From NCBI GenBank assembly GCA_951802425.1, contig OX637795.1:2770501-2834500 (forward strand): a stretch of DNA of 64,000 bases, written 5' to 3'. Numbering within the stretch: position 1 is the first letter of the stretch; every line of letters starts with the position of its first letter. The notes beneath the pieces were generated by a model, which worked only from the letters and a program-made list of their open reading frames with translations, was not told the DNA's origin and searched no databases. Both the position numbers and the translations under genes were made by a program. This DNA is from Clavaria fumosa. Taxonomy: Eukaryota > Basidiomycota > Agaricomycetes > Agaricales > Clavariaceae. This document shows positions 23,201 to 33,604 of the stretch, one piece after another.

Positions 23201-23538
23201 GGACCAGCAGGGTATCGCCTCAAGCTACCTCCTGCTTGGCACATTCACGATGTATTCAACGAGCTCCTCCTAACTCCATTCGTTCCCCCCTCTTTCGCCT
23301 CCCAAGCCCAACCTCCTCCGCCTCCCCCAACCATTGATGACGACCATTTAGAGTATGAGGTCGAAGAGATCCTGGATGTGAAGAAAGTAGGATGAGGAGT
23401 GAAATACCTGGTAAAGTGGCTAGGCTACCCCATCGAAGAAAACACCTGGGAACCCCGCCAAAACCTTACCAACACTGCAATTCTTCTCCGCGACTTCTTC
23501 CTCAAGCACCCGGACAAAGCGCGATTGGCCGGTTGAGA
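20216..23538 (+). pseudogene. pol of element 1 (protease, RT, RNase H, integrase, chromodomain), disrupted
   Basis: The domain order is protease (VLIDSGCTNCFMD, about 20243), reverse transcriptase (YIDDV active site at 21233-21247), RNase H (around 21660-22020), integrase and chromodomain. The integrase has an HHCC zinc finger (HDLPIAGH and CEGCQRTK, 22270-22410), then SWDIVGPLP, SDRGPQFVSRFMKEF and FHPQTDGQTERVNQEIE. The chromodomain reads [17 protein letters not shown] (23405-23455). Stops interrupt the frame at 21116, 22025, 23393 and 23534. At two of these (23393 and 23534) element 5 retains Arg. An N-terminal pol segment lies upstream in the same frame (about 18188-18420), cut off by the 1.8-kb block. 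Chromodomains in such integrases steer insertion towards particular histone marks. Confidence 0.9.
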
Positions 23539-23562
23539 CGCCCAGCCTTGAGGAGGGGGCCA

Positions 23563-24123
23563 TGTCAGGATCCATTACGTAAGCCGCCGTCACTGAATCC
23601 ACAACGCGCTAGGGACTAGTCACGAGGGCCGAGTATGGGACCACGTGACCCCCCGTGACCTTTGGAGTCGCCCGCGACCATGCTCCGGCGCCTATGAGCT
23701 CCCGATAAGCGCCGCCACATGCCCACATTCACGTTCCTCGACCTTTTCCCACGCTTTGCAATTCATGATGGAGGCGGATCAGCAAAAATGCCTCTGATGT
23801 CCCCCATCAATCAATCTAACCTAAATGGGCCTAATTGAGGTCTCCCCTCGGGCAGCCAAGACTGCGCCAAGCATTCACTCTGTCGTCCTCCCCACATCCA
23901 TACCTCACCGCTACCTTCCTTATTCGGCGTCCCCTTCTCCCTATATTGCCCCCCCTATCCCGTGCGACTCAGAGCACATAGCCTCGTTTCTCTTACTTAT
24001 GACTCACCCCCTACACAGCCCCCTTCCCCCAGTATATATAATGCCTCTGTAATGAGTGTAGGCCCTCACGTTGAAATCGAGCTTCTTTCCCCTTCTCACT
24101 TCTGTGAGGGACCCGGACTGACA
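23563..24123 (+). repeat. 3' LTR of element 1 (561 bp)
   Basis: Starts TGTCAGGATCCATTACGTAA and ends GGACTGACA, followed by the target duplication CTCAT. It differs from the 5' LTR by the 19-bp length change and a number of scattered transitions (for example CACGTG versus CACATG near 23718), so the insertion is not recent. Confidence 0.92.
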
Positions 24124-24275
24124 CTCATTGTAAGTATGTGGCTTTGTTAACCTCCACATTGCCCATTACCCAGACTAGCCAGAGCCTTGTATTGAGGTAA
24201 CCCCGATACACGAAGTTGGTAACTAGCCCACCCTCACACCTGTATTGGTACAAGCACCCCAGCAGCTTCGGTCCA

Positions 24276-24520
24276 TGTTACGACTCCATCTGCTTGCATA
24301 AGCATGATCCCTGCTCCAGACTCCGGGCTCTGTACCAACTCCAATCTGCTCTGCCGTAACTCCATGTGCTCCGCTCTGCACCTTCATCAGACTTTACTCC
24401 GCTGGCCTTCGGACCATTCGGACTTTGTTCTAGAACCTTCTCCCTCCATCCCCTTGTTCTGTTTACCATTGAGAGGATACCCTTGACCCATGGGAGTCGC
24501 TTTTTGTTGTTGCTTCTTCA
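24276..24520 (+). repeat. Left LTR of element 4
   Basis: Matches 28142-28395 along its length, sharing for example CCCTGCTCCAGACTCCGG, GTTCTAGAACCTTCTCCCTC and CCCTTGACCCATGGGAGTC. The palindromic element begins 18 bp after its end. Confidence 0.65.
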
Positions 24521-24538
24521 CCTGATGCTGCCAGATTC

Positions 24539-26543
24539 TTGCAAGAGTATCTTCTAATTACAATAAATAGCCATTGCAAGATTGAGTGTAGTTACAATAC
24601 ATTTTTCTTGCAAGATTATATTGTCATTACAATGCAGATTACAATACAGACTACAATACAAGGCAAGACTGTGACAGTGATTCTGTTCCCAGGCCTGCCC
24701 TGCCTTTCCCAGGCCTGCCCTGCCTTTCCCAGGCCTGCCCTGACAATAGCCATGCAATATATTACAATACATGTCCTTTCCCAGGCCTGCCCTTCCTTTC
24801 CCAGGCCTGCCCTGCCTATTGCAGGGTCCCCTGACAAACAATGGCAAACAAAATATGCTAAAAACAAAAACAAAAACTCAAAATTGAGCAGCCCTGTGCC
24901 TGGTCCCTCAGGTACAGCTTACCAATCAGGCATAGCTGCTTTTGGTAAGCTGCTATGACCGTGGGAAAATTTTTGCACAGCTTGCAAAATATGACTTTTT
25001 ATACACCAAAAAATCGGCAAAAATCAGGAGATTCCGAATCTGGACACCCCACATTTGTATCTGCCTTGGTTCAGTGTCAATTTGCAAAATACACAGAAAA
25101 TATTCATTTTCCACAATTCTGCAGTACTCTGCAGTACTCTGGCTTGAAAATGGTTAGTGGAGGATACACACATTACCTGTGGACATATGGGGAGGGTGTA
25201 GATTAGTTTAACAACCCACCCACCATCTCTGTCACCTCCCTGGAATCCATTACTAGGAATTAGGGTTATTGGCCTGGGAGCATGGCTATTTGTTATATTA
25301 CAAATTCCAGCCATCAGACTACACCTTATGACATCTAATACAATCATACAAAAGCCCATAATATTTGGTGCAGAACTACAGATTCCCCATGTCTATTTTC
25401 CCAAATTTCTCAAAATCTCTCCCCAGACAGTCCCCTTGGTCAAATCACATATTCCTGTGGTCTGATAGCTGACAAAGTATGCATGAATACATTTTCAAAG
25501 TTTGGTGAAGTTAGGCCAAGTTCTCAGGAAGATAGCCCAGAATGTGTGTTTTTGAAGACAGTCAAGGTGTTGCTTATCCTTGCCTGTGTTGTTGCCTTCA
25601 CTTTAGACTGTCCTCCAAAAGACACATTCTGGGCTATCTTCCTGAGAACTTGGCCTAACTTCACCAAACTTTGAAAATGTATTCATGCATACTTTGTCAG
25701 CTATCAGACCACAGGAATATGTGATTTGACCAAGGGGACTGTCTGGGGAGAGATTTTGAGAAATTTGGGAAAATAGACATGGGGAATCTGTAGTTCTGCA
25801 CCAAATATTATGGGCTTTTGTATGATTGTATTAGATGTCATAAGGTGTAGTCTGATGGCTGGAATTTGTAATATAACAAATAGCCATGCTCCCAGGCCAA
25901 TAACCCTAATTCCTAGTAATGGATTCCAGGGAGGTGACAGAGATGGTGGGTGGGTTGTTAAACTAATCTACACCCTCCCCATATGTCCACAGGTAATGTG
26001 TGTATCCTCCACTAACCATTTTCAAGCCAGAGTACTGCAGAGTACTGCAGAATTGTGGAAAATGAATATTTTCTGTGTATTTTGCAAATTGACACTGAAC
26101 CAAGGCAGATACAAATGTGGGGTGTCCAGATTCGGAATCTCCTGATTTTTGCCGATTTTTTGGTGTATAAAAAGTCATATTTTGCAAGCTGTGCAAAAAT
26201 TTTCCCACGGTCATAGCAGCTTACCAAAAGCAGCTATGCCTGATTGGTAAGCTGTACCTGAGGGACCAGGCACAGGGCTGCTCAATTTTGAGTTTTTGTT
26301 TTTGTTTTTAGCATATTTTGTTTGCCATTGTTTGTCAGGGGACCCTGCAATAGGCAGGGCAGGCCTGGGAAAGGAAGGGCAGGCCTGGGAAAGGACATGT
26401 ATTGTAATATATTGCATGGCTATTGTCCACTTTGGGACAAGCGCATCACAGTTGTCACAGAGGCTGTATTGTCATGTCTTGCAATACACTTACAATCATC
26501 TCTTGCAATGGCTATTTATTGTAATTACAATACTCTATTGCAA
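24539..26543. mobile_element. Foldback-type element: 2-kb near-perfect palindrome
   Basis: Arms 24742-25563 and 25606-26427 (822 bp each) are reverse complements around a centre at 25584/25585, with a 42-bp spacer. The match is so close that the same conceptual peptides appear on opposite strands in both arms. Outside the arms, the ends 24539-24741 and 26428-26543 are also inverted but diverged, and both begin TTGCAA with several TTGCAAGA copies and the shared stretch AATTACAATAAATAGCCATT. No coding capacity is credible. No clear target duplication is seen. It could be a foldback/MITE-like element or a snap-back duplication of a smaller element. Confidence 0.75.
24688..24832. repeat. Tandem 20-bp repeat (TTCCCAGGCCTGCCCTGCCT)
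   Basis: Five copies of a unit close to TTCCCAGGCCTGCCCTGCC in the left arm region, in a block of three and a block of two. The right arm has only two, so copy number changed after the palindrome formed. Confidence 0.75.
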
Positions 26544-26591
26544 GGAATTCACATCATTGACTGCCGCTCCCTGCTTCCCCATAAAAAACTC

Positions 26592-27909
26592 TCAGAGGAT
26601 CCTCCGATCCTCTGCTGCTGCCTTCCACTCCGCTCTCGCCTCCTTCCTCCACTCCTCCAACTCCGCCACCCTGTGGGCCACCAAGTCAAGAGTGGCCTGT
26701 GCCATCCTCACCTGCTCTGCCTCCACCCTCTCCAACTCCGCTTGCAGAGCTTGCACCTCCTGCACCTCCTCCTCCGACTCCACCACTCTCTTCGATTTCA
26801 CGGAGCAGAGTTTCTTCCACTCTGGCCCTGCTGTCTCTCCACCCATGCACTTCTGCTTCACCCCCACACAGGCAACACATGAAGTGCCCCACCCCCTGCT
26901 TGGATATGCACAGTCCAGCGACAACCGCCAGCACTGATTGCATACCCCCTTCTCCACCTTGGACTCTGGCGTCGGAGTCCGCTTCCGCCCTACACCCTGC
27001 ACTCACACGATCTCCTCCGCATGCTGCTTCGCCTCCACTGCCTTTGCCCGCTCCATCTCCTCCTGCCGCATCTGATCTGCCTCATCTCTCTTCTTCCGCT
27101 CCTCCTCCTCCCACTTCCGCCACTCCTCCTTAGTGTTGCCACAGCTATGACTAGTAGCTGACTAATAGCCATAGCCATAGCTGATTGTAGCTGTAGCCTA
27201 GCTGGCAATCAGCTATGGCTACAAAGCAGCTATGACTATGGCTATTGATATTTCTATAGCTGATAGCTGCAACTAAGCTATGGCTAGGTTTGATGTAAAG
27301 TTTCAAGTGAAATAAGTTGAGAATAGCACTTTATCTTTCAAATATTTCACTGTTAAATGCTCTATTATCTTTTTAGCCATGCTGTAACTCACCTTTTTAT
27401 CCCTGCTGTGCTGACTTTATCATTCTTAGGCTTGTTGCATATGAACCAGCTTATGAACTGACAGTGACAGGGGTTGTAACTGGTGATAGTAGTGGCATTG
27501 CATTATAAGTCAAAGTAGCAGTACTGCAGTGTCATGGCCACCAGGGCATTACAGCAGTGAGAATGAACACATAATTATAATATAAGAGTTGGCAGCTAAG
27601 CCATGACTATAGTCAGCTAAACTCACTAGCTGCAGCTATGACTACAGCTAAGACAAATTGAGACCAGCTAAAGTAGTCACTAGCTGCAGTTGGTCTAGCT
27701 GGCTCATGACTAGTCTAGCTGTGGCAACACTACTCCTCCTCCTCCCACGCCTTCTTCTCTTGCAGCGCCTTGAGCTGCCTCGCAAGGGCCACAATCTCGG
27801 GGTCCTTGTCCTCCATGCGCAGCAGTGCGGGGACAGCGACCACGGGGCGTGGTCGAGGGTGGGAGGGGTGACTGGGCCCAGCTACGGGTGTTGTGGGGAC
27901 GTTGGACAT
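26592..27909 (-). pseudogene. Antisense gene of element 4: Zn2Cys6-spaced cysteine cluster plus coiled coil, broken by a MITE
   Basis: The minus frame starts at the ATG at 27909 (MSNVPTTPVAGPSHPS). It runs through a Glu/Lys/Arg-rich coiled coil to 27741, is cut by a hAT MITE (27131-27732), and resumes in frame at 27130 with RKWEEEERKKRDEADQ. A TGA follows AKQHAEEIV, then the frame carries a cysteine cluster CNQCWRLSLDC with SCVACVGVKQKC and a second long coiled coil to the stop at 26592. The Cys spacing C-x2-C-x6-C-x10-C-x2-C-x6-C fits the fungal Zn2Cys6 binuclear cluster rule, but the usual run of basic residues between the cysteines is missing, so DNA binding is doubtful. The intact protein would be about 230 residues. 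The gene is antisense to its host LTR element. A gene of the same layout sits antisense in element 3. Confidence 0.65.
27131..27732. mobile_element. hAT-type MITE, copy A (602 bp)
   Basis: Terminal inverted repeats TAGTGTTGCCACAGCTA at both ends, flanked by the 8-bp duplication CTCCTCCT (27123-27130 and 27733-27740). The body is rich in AGCTATGACTA/TAGTCATAGCT motifs that fold back on themselves. It is highly similar to copy B at 57046-57651. No transposase is encoded. Removing it with one TSD copy restores the antisense cysteine-cluster ORF. Confidence 0.88.
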
Positions 27910-28141
27910 CGAAAATGGATTTTTAAAGAAGTTTTGCCCATGCTAGGGGCTAGTGATGGTGGTAATGGGTTAAGGAAGAAAAAGGGGGGAGTGCGATGTG
28001 TGCGGCCTTTTGACCCTCAAAAAAAAATTGGACTCTGCTCGACACACCACGAAACTCTGAGACTAACTCGTTATGGAGGACATGTGTTCATGCGGACTTT
28101 GGCCACAGGGTCTCAGGGGTTCAACCCTAAAAGGGGGATAC

Positions 28142-28395
28142 TGTTGTGACTCCATCCAATCACATAAGCACAATCCCTGCTCCAGACTCCGGACTCCACA
28201 CCAACTCCAGCCATCTCCGATCCGCTCCTCCATAACTCTGCATCCTCTGCTCTGTGCCTTCCTCGGACTCCATTCCACCATACTTAAGACCTTTTGGACT
28301 TCGTTCTAGAACCTTCTCCCTCCATCCCCTCATTCTGTTTACCATTGGGAGGATGCCCTTGACCCATGGGAGTCATTTCTGTTGTTGTTTCTTTG
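28142..28395 (+). repeat. Right (3') LTR of element 4
   Basis: Starts TGTTGTGACTCCATCCAATC right after a polypurine tract. The end near TTTCTTTG is inferred from where similarity to 24276-24520 stops. Confidence 0.62.
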
Positions 28396-29304
28396 TTCCA
28401 TGAAAATTGCACAGGCACTTGTGGTGAAACTCTCCTAGTAATTTGATATATACTATGTTTCAAAGTACTCCTATACTCCTGTCCTTGCAGTATAAGATCC
28501 CACATGTATTTTCCTGTTCTGCAGTTCAAACATTAATGTCTCTTGATCCTAAACATCTCTGAGCTTTTGTCCTCATTGTCCTCAACATTCTCCACATCAT
28601 CCGATCAACTCTGATCAACTCTGGCAGACTCTGACGAAATCTGGAGTTTGACTTCTGTTCTGATTCTATCTTGGGTATTGTTCCTGTTTGATAAATAGGG
28701 ACATGTATATACATGGTGGCACAACACATATGTTGAGGCCACAGTCCCATAAGTCCCCTCTTTCTCTACCTACTTCTCTGTTTCTCTGATATTGGACTCC
28801 AATAAAATACCTCCACTCCGCTTTGCTAATTCATCTGCTACTAACCTGATAGGACTGTGACATATACTCATTTTCTTTCATATTTGTACTTAGTGTTCTT
28901 TAGTTGTTTTTAGTCTATTATCTTAGTCTTACTCTATTGTTGTGTCTTGAATTGTTGAATTTGAGGTCTTGAGTGTTGATTTTGCTTCATTCTTGTTCTT
29001 ATGTTGAGGTTCTTGAGTTTCATTGTTTTCTTACTTACTTTGGTTAGAGTTTCATCTTGTGTATTGTGAATCTTATTGTGTCTTTAAGTTTCTTTATACT
29101 TTTACTCGTATCTTAGTTATTTTGTTAACTTCGTATCACTGGTTTTCTTATGTTCACACAAATATCCAGAGTAGTGAGTCTATTATATGCTCTACTCCAT
29201 TGTGTATACTTGGCTCATGTGTGTATGTAAAAAATAAAAAATGATAATGTCTGTTGTAAAAAATGATGGGGGCCCCTTGGGTGAGTGCAACATGAACAGT
29301 GGTA
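28396..29304. other. AT-rich region with no gene seen
   Basis: About 0.9 kb with T-rich stretches (28900-29150 rich in TCTT/GTTC words). I find no long frame, domain, terminal repeat or RNA gene. Confidence 0.35.
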
Positions 29305-30430
29305 CTAGGTCTGGGCATGGGCTTTTCTTTGTCTCTGGGGGTTGCCTTCCCCAATGCCTGGGTTGACTGTTATGCCCTTTCTTTTTGCATGATTGAACCA
29401 CTCACATCTCCAATGCTTGTGGTCATTCCCATGACAAAATTGGCATGTAGGGGCACCTTTGGTTTCCCACTTTCGTGGTTCACCGTCAACCTCTGCCCAT
29501 AGCTGACCCTTCCCTCTGAACAGTGCTGCTGCCTCCTTATCACTGTATCTGACCGTTACTAGGATCTCCTTAGAGGAGTAATCCCTGGTCTCTCTACAAT
29601 GGGGGACAACTTCAAAGTCCAAACTGCAACCATTCCATCTTAAGGCCGCTGCTTCCATACAGGTTGTATAAAAACAATTGTATGGGCATTAATGCAGCCA
29701 AGGGCATTGACTTTAAGGAGCTTTGCCCTCTCCTCCTCAGACCTCAAATTAATGAGGACCCAAGGGTTTTCGAATCCTAGTGTGGTTAATGTTACGTCGT
29801 CTCTTAGTAATACAGATTCTACGGCCTTTTTTATATACATGTGTTTTGTATCATTTCCTTTTCTCCTGAAACAGGCTCCCAGAACTTGGTACTGGGCCAT
29901 TAGCTCTTCTACTCCATCTATGAGCATAAAAGGCTCAGTATGTGATTCGAAGAAGACCTGTTCGTCCATGTATTGTTGCCATTCGTTGGCTCTAGTGTCA
30001 GGTTTTTCCTCCTCCTCCTCCTCATCATCCGTTTTCAGTTTTAATTTCATTTTCAACACAGCGCACACCCTCTCCAGTATTACCTGGGGGGTTAGGAATT
30101 CACCATCAAGATCAGAGTCCTGATCTTGAGGTGCTGGGGTCATGGGCAGAGGAGTCGCAGGGATATGCTCCTCCTCCTCATCATCTAATTTTTTGTTGGA
30201 TGCGCAGGGGGTAGGGGTGGTGGGGGGTGTCTCCTTGATTACTCAGGAGGGGCCAGCAATGGATGCCCATTTCTTTTTTTGGTTGGGATGAGGGGCTTCC
30301 TTGTAGTTGGAGTTGCCTATACCGGTGTCAGGGTGTGTGGGTTCAATTATTGGAATAGGTGTTTTACATTTGACTGTAACAGGCAAACATATTAGTCTAT
30401 TGTGATTTCTAGTTCAGATAACCCTTTACC
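29305..30430 (-). pseudogene. LINE ORF1/gag-like protein with CCHC zinc knuckle, frameshifted
   Basis: Two overlapping minus frames form one broken gene. The upstream part (30143-29640, open further to about 30430 apart from one TGA near 30240) has a Glu-rich stretch and a nucleic-acid-binding-like domain (FENPWVLINLRSEEERAKLL). The frame then shifts near 29650 and continues as SLDFEVVPHCRETRDY and VTVRYSDKEAAALFRGKGQL, ending in a zinc knuckle CQFCHGNDHKHWRC near 29450-29410. An RRM-like core followed by CCHC is typical of non-LTR retrotransposon ORF1 and of some gag proteins. No reverse transcriptase follows. The TGA sits at a probable CGA (Arg) site. Confidence 0.5.
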
Positions 30431-31312
30431 TCGGTGAGTCGCAGGTTTCAGGGTTGTTGCCATTTGTTGAAAAAATGTTGTGATATTGTATTGTGTGGGT
30501 TAACGAGGGGCGGGTGGGCAAGGCCCTGCAGTTCAATTGTGTTATATTTTAAGTTTCATTACTTAGTACAGTTGTCTATTATAAGTTTCTACATGTCTTT
30601 TATTAGTTTCGCAATCGCTACTCGTCTCTGGGGCTGCTTAGAGGCTATGCCAGGGTATTCCCTACCCAGAGTGTATGCACCATATTTGTCAGGGCAAGGA
30701 TAGGTCTTCAGTAGAAGACTAGAAGGCTTTACTTCATCTATTTGTTTGATACAGAAGACAGAAACATACTGCATTGCTGATGGAGGTATGGCAATGCCAA
30801 AAGCATCTAGACAAGCATTCTTGGAATGCTTGGGTGCTCATTATTTGTGGCAAAATCACCACAAGCATAGCCTTCAAGTTTCAATTTGTTGCATACCATG
30901 CTAATCTCATGAGATGCATGGTATCATAGGAGAAAAAGTGACCTCCTGTCACAATTGACTTTACTGGTGTGTAAACAGAAAGGAAAACACCAGGGGGTTG
31001 GATCCCAAAAGGTTGGGTTGAAGAGACAGGAGATGACAGAAAATGAAGAGTTTACAATACATCCCCATGTTCTAGAAGTATAGTACCTGCAACATGGCAC
31101 TTGAAAGATGGCTCTTCATCCTGTAGGATGAGTGCATTGAACTTGCAATATAATTCTTCATGAGTTGGCACAGGGCTCTCCAAATGGGGCTCAGACAAAG
31201 CCCAAATTTTCACCCCACAATTGAAGATGACATATGTCCTGAATCCTTCTGCATTGTGATGACAATGCATGATAAACCCCACTGTAAGCAGCAAGTACCC
31301 ATCCAGATGTCC

Positions 31313-31652
31313 TGTTACAGTTCTTCCACCTCACCCCCTTTGTGCGTCACACCCCCTTTTTCACCCATCACAACATGTGGACACCTCCCCTTCTCATGTA
31401 TCACATACCTCATGCCGCGCCCCGCCTATGTTATCACGCATGAGTCATGCTTGGCCTCGCCTCTTGTGCACGGACAACATGCCTCTCCCACGTTGCGCTA
31501 TGACTCATTTCCCTGTACTATATAAGTAATCGTACTCGCCTGTAACAACTCCTTAGGTTGTTACCTTCTATCACTTTGTCCCTTTGCTCCCATTCGGCTG
31601 ATTCCACCTGAGTCCCTCGAATACCCGGGAGTCAACCCGACGTTTGTTGACA
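31313..31652 (+). repeat. 5' LTR of element 2 (340 bp)
   Basis: Starts TGTTACAGTTCTTCCACC and ends CGACGTTTGTTGACA. A TATATAAG box lies at 31519-31526, about 125 bp before the LTR end, a plausible core promoter for the element. Confidence 0.95.
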
Positions 31653-31814
31653 AGTAACAACCTCTCCCCCGTCTACCTCCTCACAGACCTAGGCACCCCC
31701 ACCCTGCCCGGACCGAAGCAAGGTCTGCATATTCCGAGAAGACATCCTGGCACGCTTTTGGACAGCGTACGAACGATCTGTCAGGAGGAGGGCCCTCCTT
31801 GGACTGGACTGAGA

Positions 31815-32313
31815 CACCGATTTTGAACAACTGACGCCGCCGAGCACCCCGTACCGAACTTACGAAAGCTTCCAGTACCCAAGACACTCCGAGGCTGCCC
31901 AATTAGCACCCTGCTACCATTTTGCTACAAGAAGAATTCTCGTGCCACAGGACTTCGCACGAAACAACCCGCTAACCATTGAACACGCCCCCGAGTGGCG
32001 AACATTCCGAAGAACGCTCACACAGAAGCTACAGGTAGTAGCCGATGAACAGAGACACACAGACGAAGACACGGACTTCCTCCAGGGAGACGAAGACTTT
32101 ACAGATTTTACTAGCGAAAGCGACTATCAAAGCGCTCTCGAAGAACTCGAAGAACCGACGCATTTGTCTGTTTCGACGCAGACCGACGAGGCACCCCTTA
32201 CACACCGCTCTTCCGAAGCACAAACCGACCTGACCTTCGGATCGCTCCAAGATCGTCTACGAATAGACATCTTCCAAGACCCCCCGCATATCTACCTCGA
32301 AGAACTAGATTGA
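31815..32313 (+). CDS. Upstream (pre-gag) ORF of element 2
   Basis: An open frame between the 5' LTR and gag. It is open from the codon after a TGA at about 31809-31811 down to the TGA at 32311-32313, with no obvious ATG near its start. The upstream TGA (in GLD-stop-DTDFEQL) may itself be a CGA mutation, since the frame is also open before it. The protein is acidic (DEDTDFLQGDEDFTDFTSES) and holds a motif LSVSTQTDE that parallels ISVEIQTEL in the pre-gag ORF of element 1. The stop lies 4 nt before the gag ATG (32318). No known domain is recognised. Confidence 0.45.
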
Positions 32314-32317
32314 AGGC

Positions 32318-33604
32318 ATGGCTGACGTAGCCCCTGACGCCGAACCTGCACCAGTAGCGCCCCTTGCGCCTGCTGCGTTTTCATTGAAAATTGTCCCGTA
32401 TACTGGAGAGAGGCACGAGTTCCAAACGTTCTTGAGGAGCTTGCGCCTAGAGTTCCGACTAAACGAGGCAAAATACCCTACAGACTTTCACAAAGTGGTA
32501 TTCTGCTTGAGCCACATGACGGAGAAATACACAGCAGAATGGGCGAACCAAGCTGCAAACGTGTTGCTGGAGCCAGGAGGCGAACACATAATCTGGGCTA
32601 CGTTCGAAGCTCGAATGAGGGAAACCTTTGCCCCCATTGAAGACCAGGCGTTGGCCGTGCAGGAGCTCAACAACTTCTGGCAAGTAGGCATGGACGCTGC
32701 ACAATTCTTCCAAAGACTTGAAACCCTCATGAGCCGAGCCGGGTATGAAGAGGATACCCACTGGAACATGATCCATGCTCTGTTGATGAGGGCACTACAC
32801 CCGAAGCTCATGGAGAAAATCCTCGCATGCGCAGACCAACCCGCCGATTACCAAGCCTTCTGCGTGTTGGCTATACGCCTTGACAGGTAACATCAACTAC
32901 ACACGGCAGTGCAAAGAGAGATGCGGGCACAAGCAACGTCACGCCCCGCCTGGAACCAGCCCGCACAGCGTCAGCCCCCGCAGAACCGCTACTGGCGCTC
33001 ACCCCAGTGGCAACCACAGGCAGTATGGGAAAGACAGAACCAGTGGAACGCACCGCCCGCCCAGCAACCCCAGCAAGCGCAATGGCAGCCACGTGCGCAG
33101 CAGCAACAACAACAACAAGGACCGCCGCCTGCACAGTGGAACAGACAGCCCCCGCCCGGAACGAGACAAGGTACCCCTATGGACACGAGCCGAGGGACTG
33201 GCCCCCGTCGCCCGCTCGTTTGTTACAATTGTGGACAAGTCGGGCACCCTGCACGGTTGTGCCCAGAGCCACCCCAATGTCGCGCCATGCCCAGACAGCA
33301 AGCGAGACTCGGCAGTGCATTTGAAATGCAGTCGCCCCCTGGGTACTATACACCGCCCCCGCTGTCTCCATACCCAGTGCCCGCCTATCCACAGTCGCAC
33401 CCGGCCTCCCTCACGTTGTTTAACCCTTCTTATGCCGCCTCTATTGCTACCCGAAATGACTTCGAGGAGATGGAGAACACAATCGCGCAATTGAGAGATC
33501 AATTGCATATCCAACAGAGACCCAGAGCACCAACACCTGGACCAGAGACAACTGCAGCAACGTCGAATGTAGGAGAAGAGGATTTTCAGCAGGGATCTGC
33601 CTAA
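32318..33604 (+). pseudogene. gag of element 2 with one in-frame TAA
   Basis: The capsid-nucleocapsid gene, 428 codons from the ATG at 32318 (MADVAPDAEPAP). The capsid part includes FQTFLRSLRLEFRLNEAKYP, and the nucleocapsid part is Gln/Pro-rich with a CCHC knuckle CYNCGQVGHPARLC (33223-33264). A TAA at 32888-32890, between capsid and nucleocapsid (RLDR-stop-HQLHTAV), splits the frame. It is probably a point mutation of CAA. Readthrough is possible but not supported by anything I can see. The pol frame is open over the last 180 nt in the -1 register. Confidence 0.8.

Larger units (their letters stand above)
15760..24123 (+). mobile_element. Element 1: full-length Ty3/gypsy chromovirus, degenerate
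   Basis: An 8.4-kb LTR retrotransposon bounded by LTRs at 15760-16301 and 23563-24123 and by a perfect 5-bp target duplication CTCAT (15755-15759 and 24124-24128). The order is LTR, upstream ORF, gag, protease, RT, RNase H, integrase, chromodomain, LTR, which makes it a chromovirus-type Ty3/gypsy element. A purine run AGGAGGGGGC precedes the 3' LTR. gag and pol are broken by at least six TGA codons, and a 1.8-kb foreign block separates gag from protease, so the copy is dead. The integrase-chromodomain part closely resembles element 5 at the right end of the window. Confidence 0.93.
24276..28395 (+). mobile_element. Element 4: small LTR element without gag or pol, carrying an antisense gene
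   Basis: Direct repeats at 24276-24520 and 28142-28395 start TGTTACGACTCC and TGTTGTGACTCC and share most of their length. A polypurine run (AAAAGGGGGA) sits directly before the right copy, which marks it as the 3' LTR of a plus-oriented element. The flanks GTCCA (24271-24275) and TTCCA (28396-28400) are a possible imperfect target duplication. After subtracting the palindrome (24539-26543) and the hAT MITE (27131-27732), the element is only about 1.5 kb. Its interior is almost entirely the antisense cysteine-cluster gene, with no gag or pol. It therefore looks like a non-autonomous (TRIM-like) LTR element. Right-end coordinates are approximate. Confidence 0.6.

Noticed and set aside
24688..24832. 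CRISPR-like repeat array
   Set aside because: The 20-bp units are contiguous tandem copies without unique spacers, in a eukaryotic genome.
24616..26417. ORFs repeated on both strands of the palindrome
   Set aside because: Each appears twice because the arms are reverse complements. They have no start context, domain or codon bias.
32888..32890. Programmed readthrough of the gag TAA in element 2
   Set aside because: No readthrough context (such as CARYYA after the stop) is visible. A simple CAA to TAA mutation is the easier explanation.
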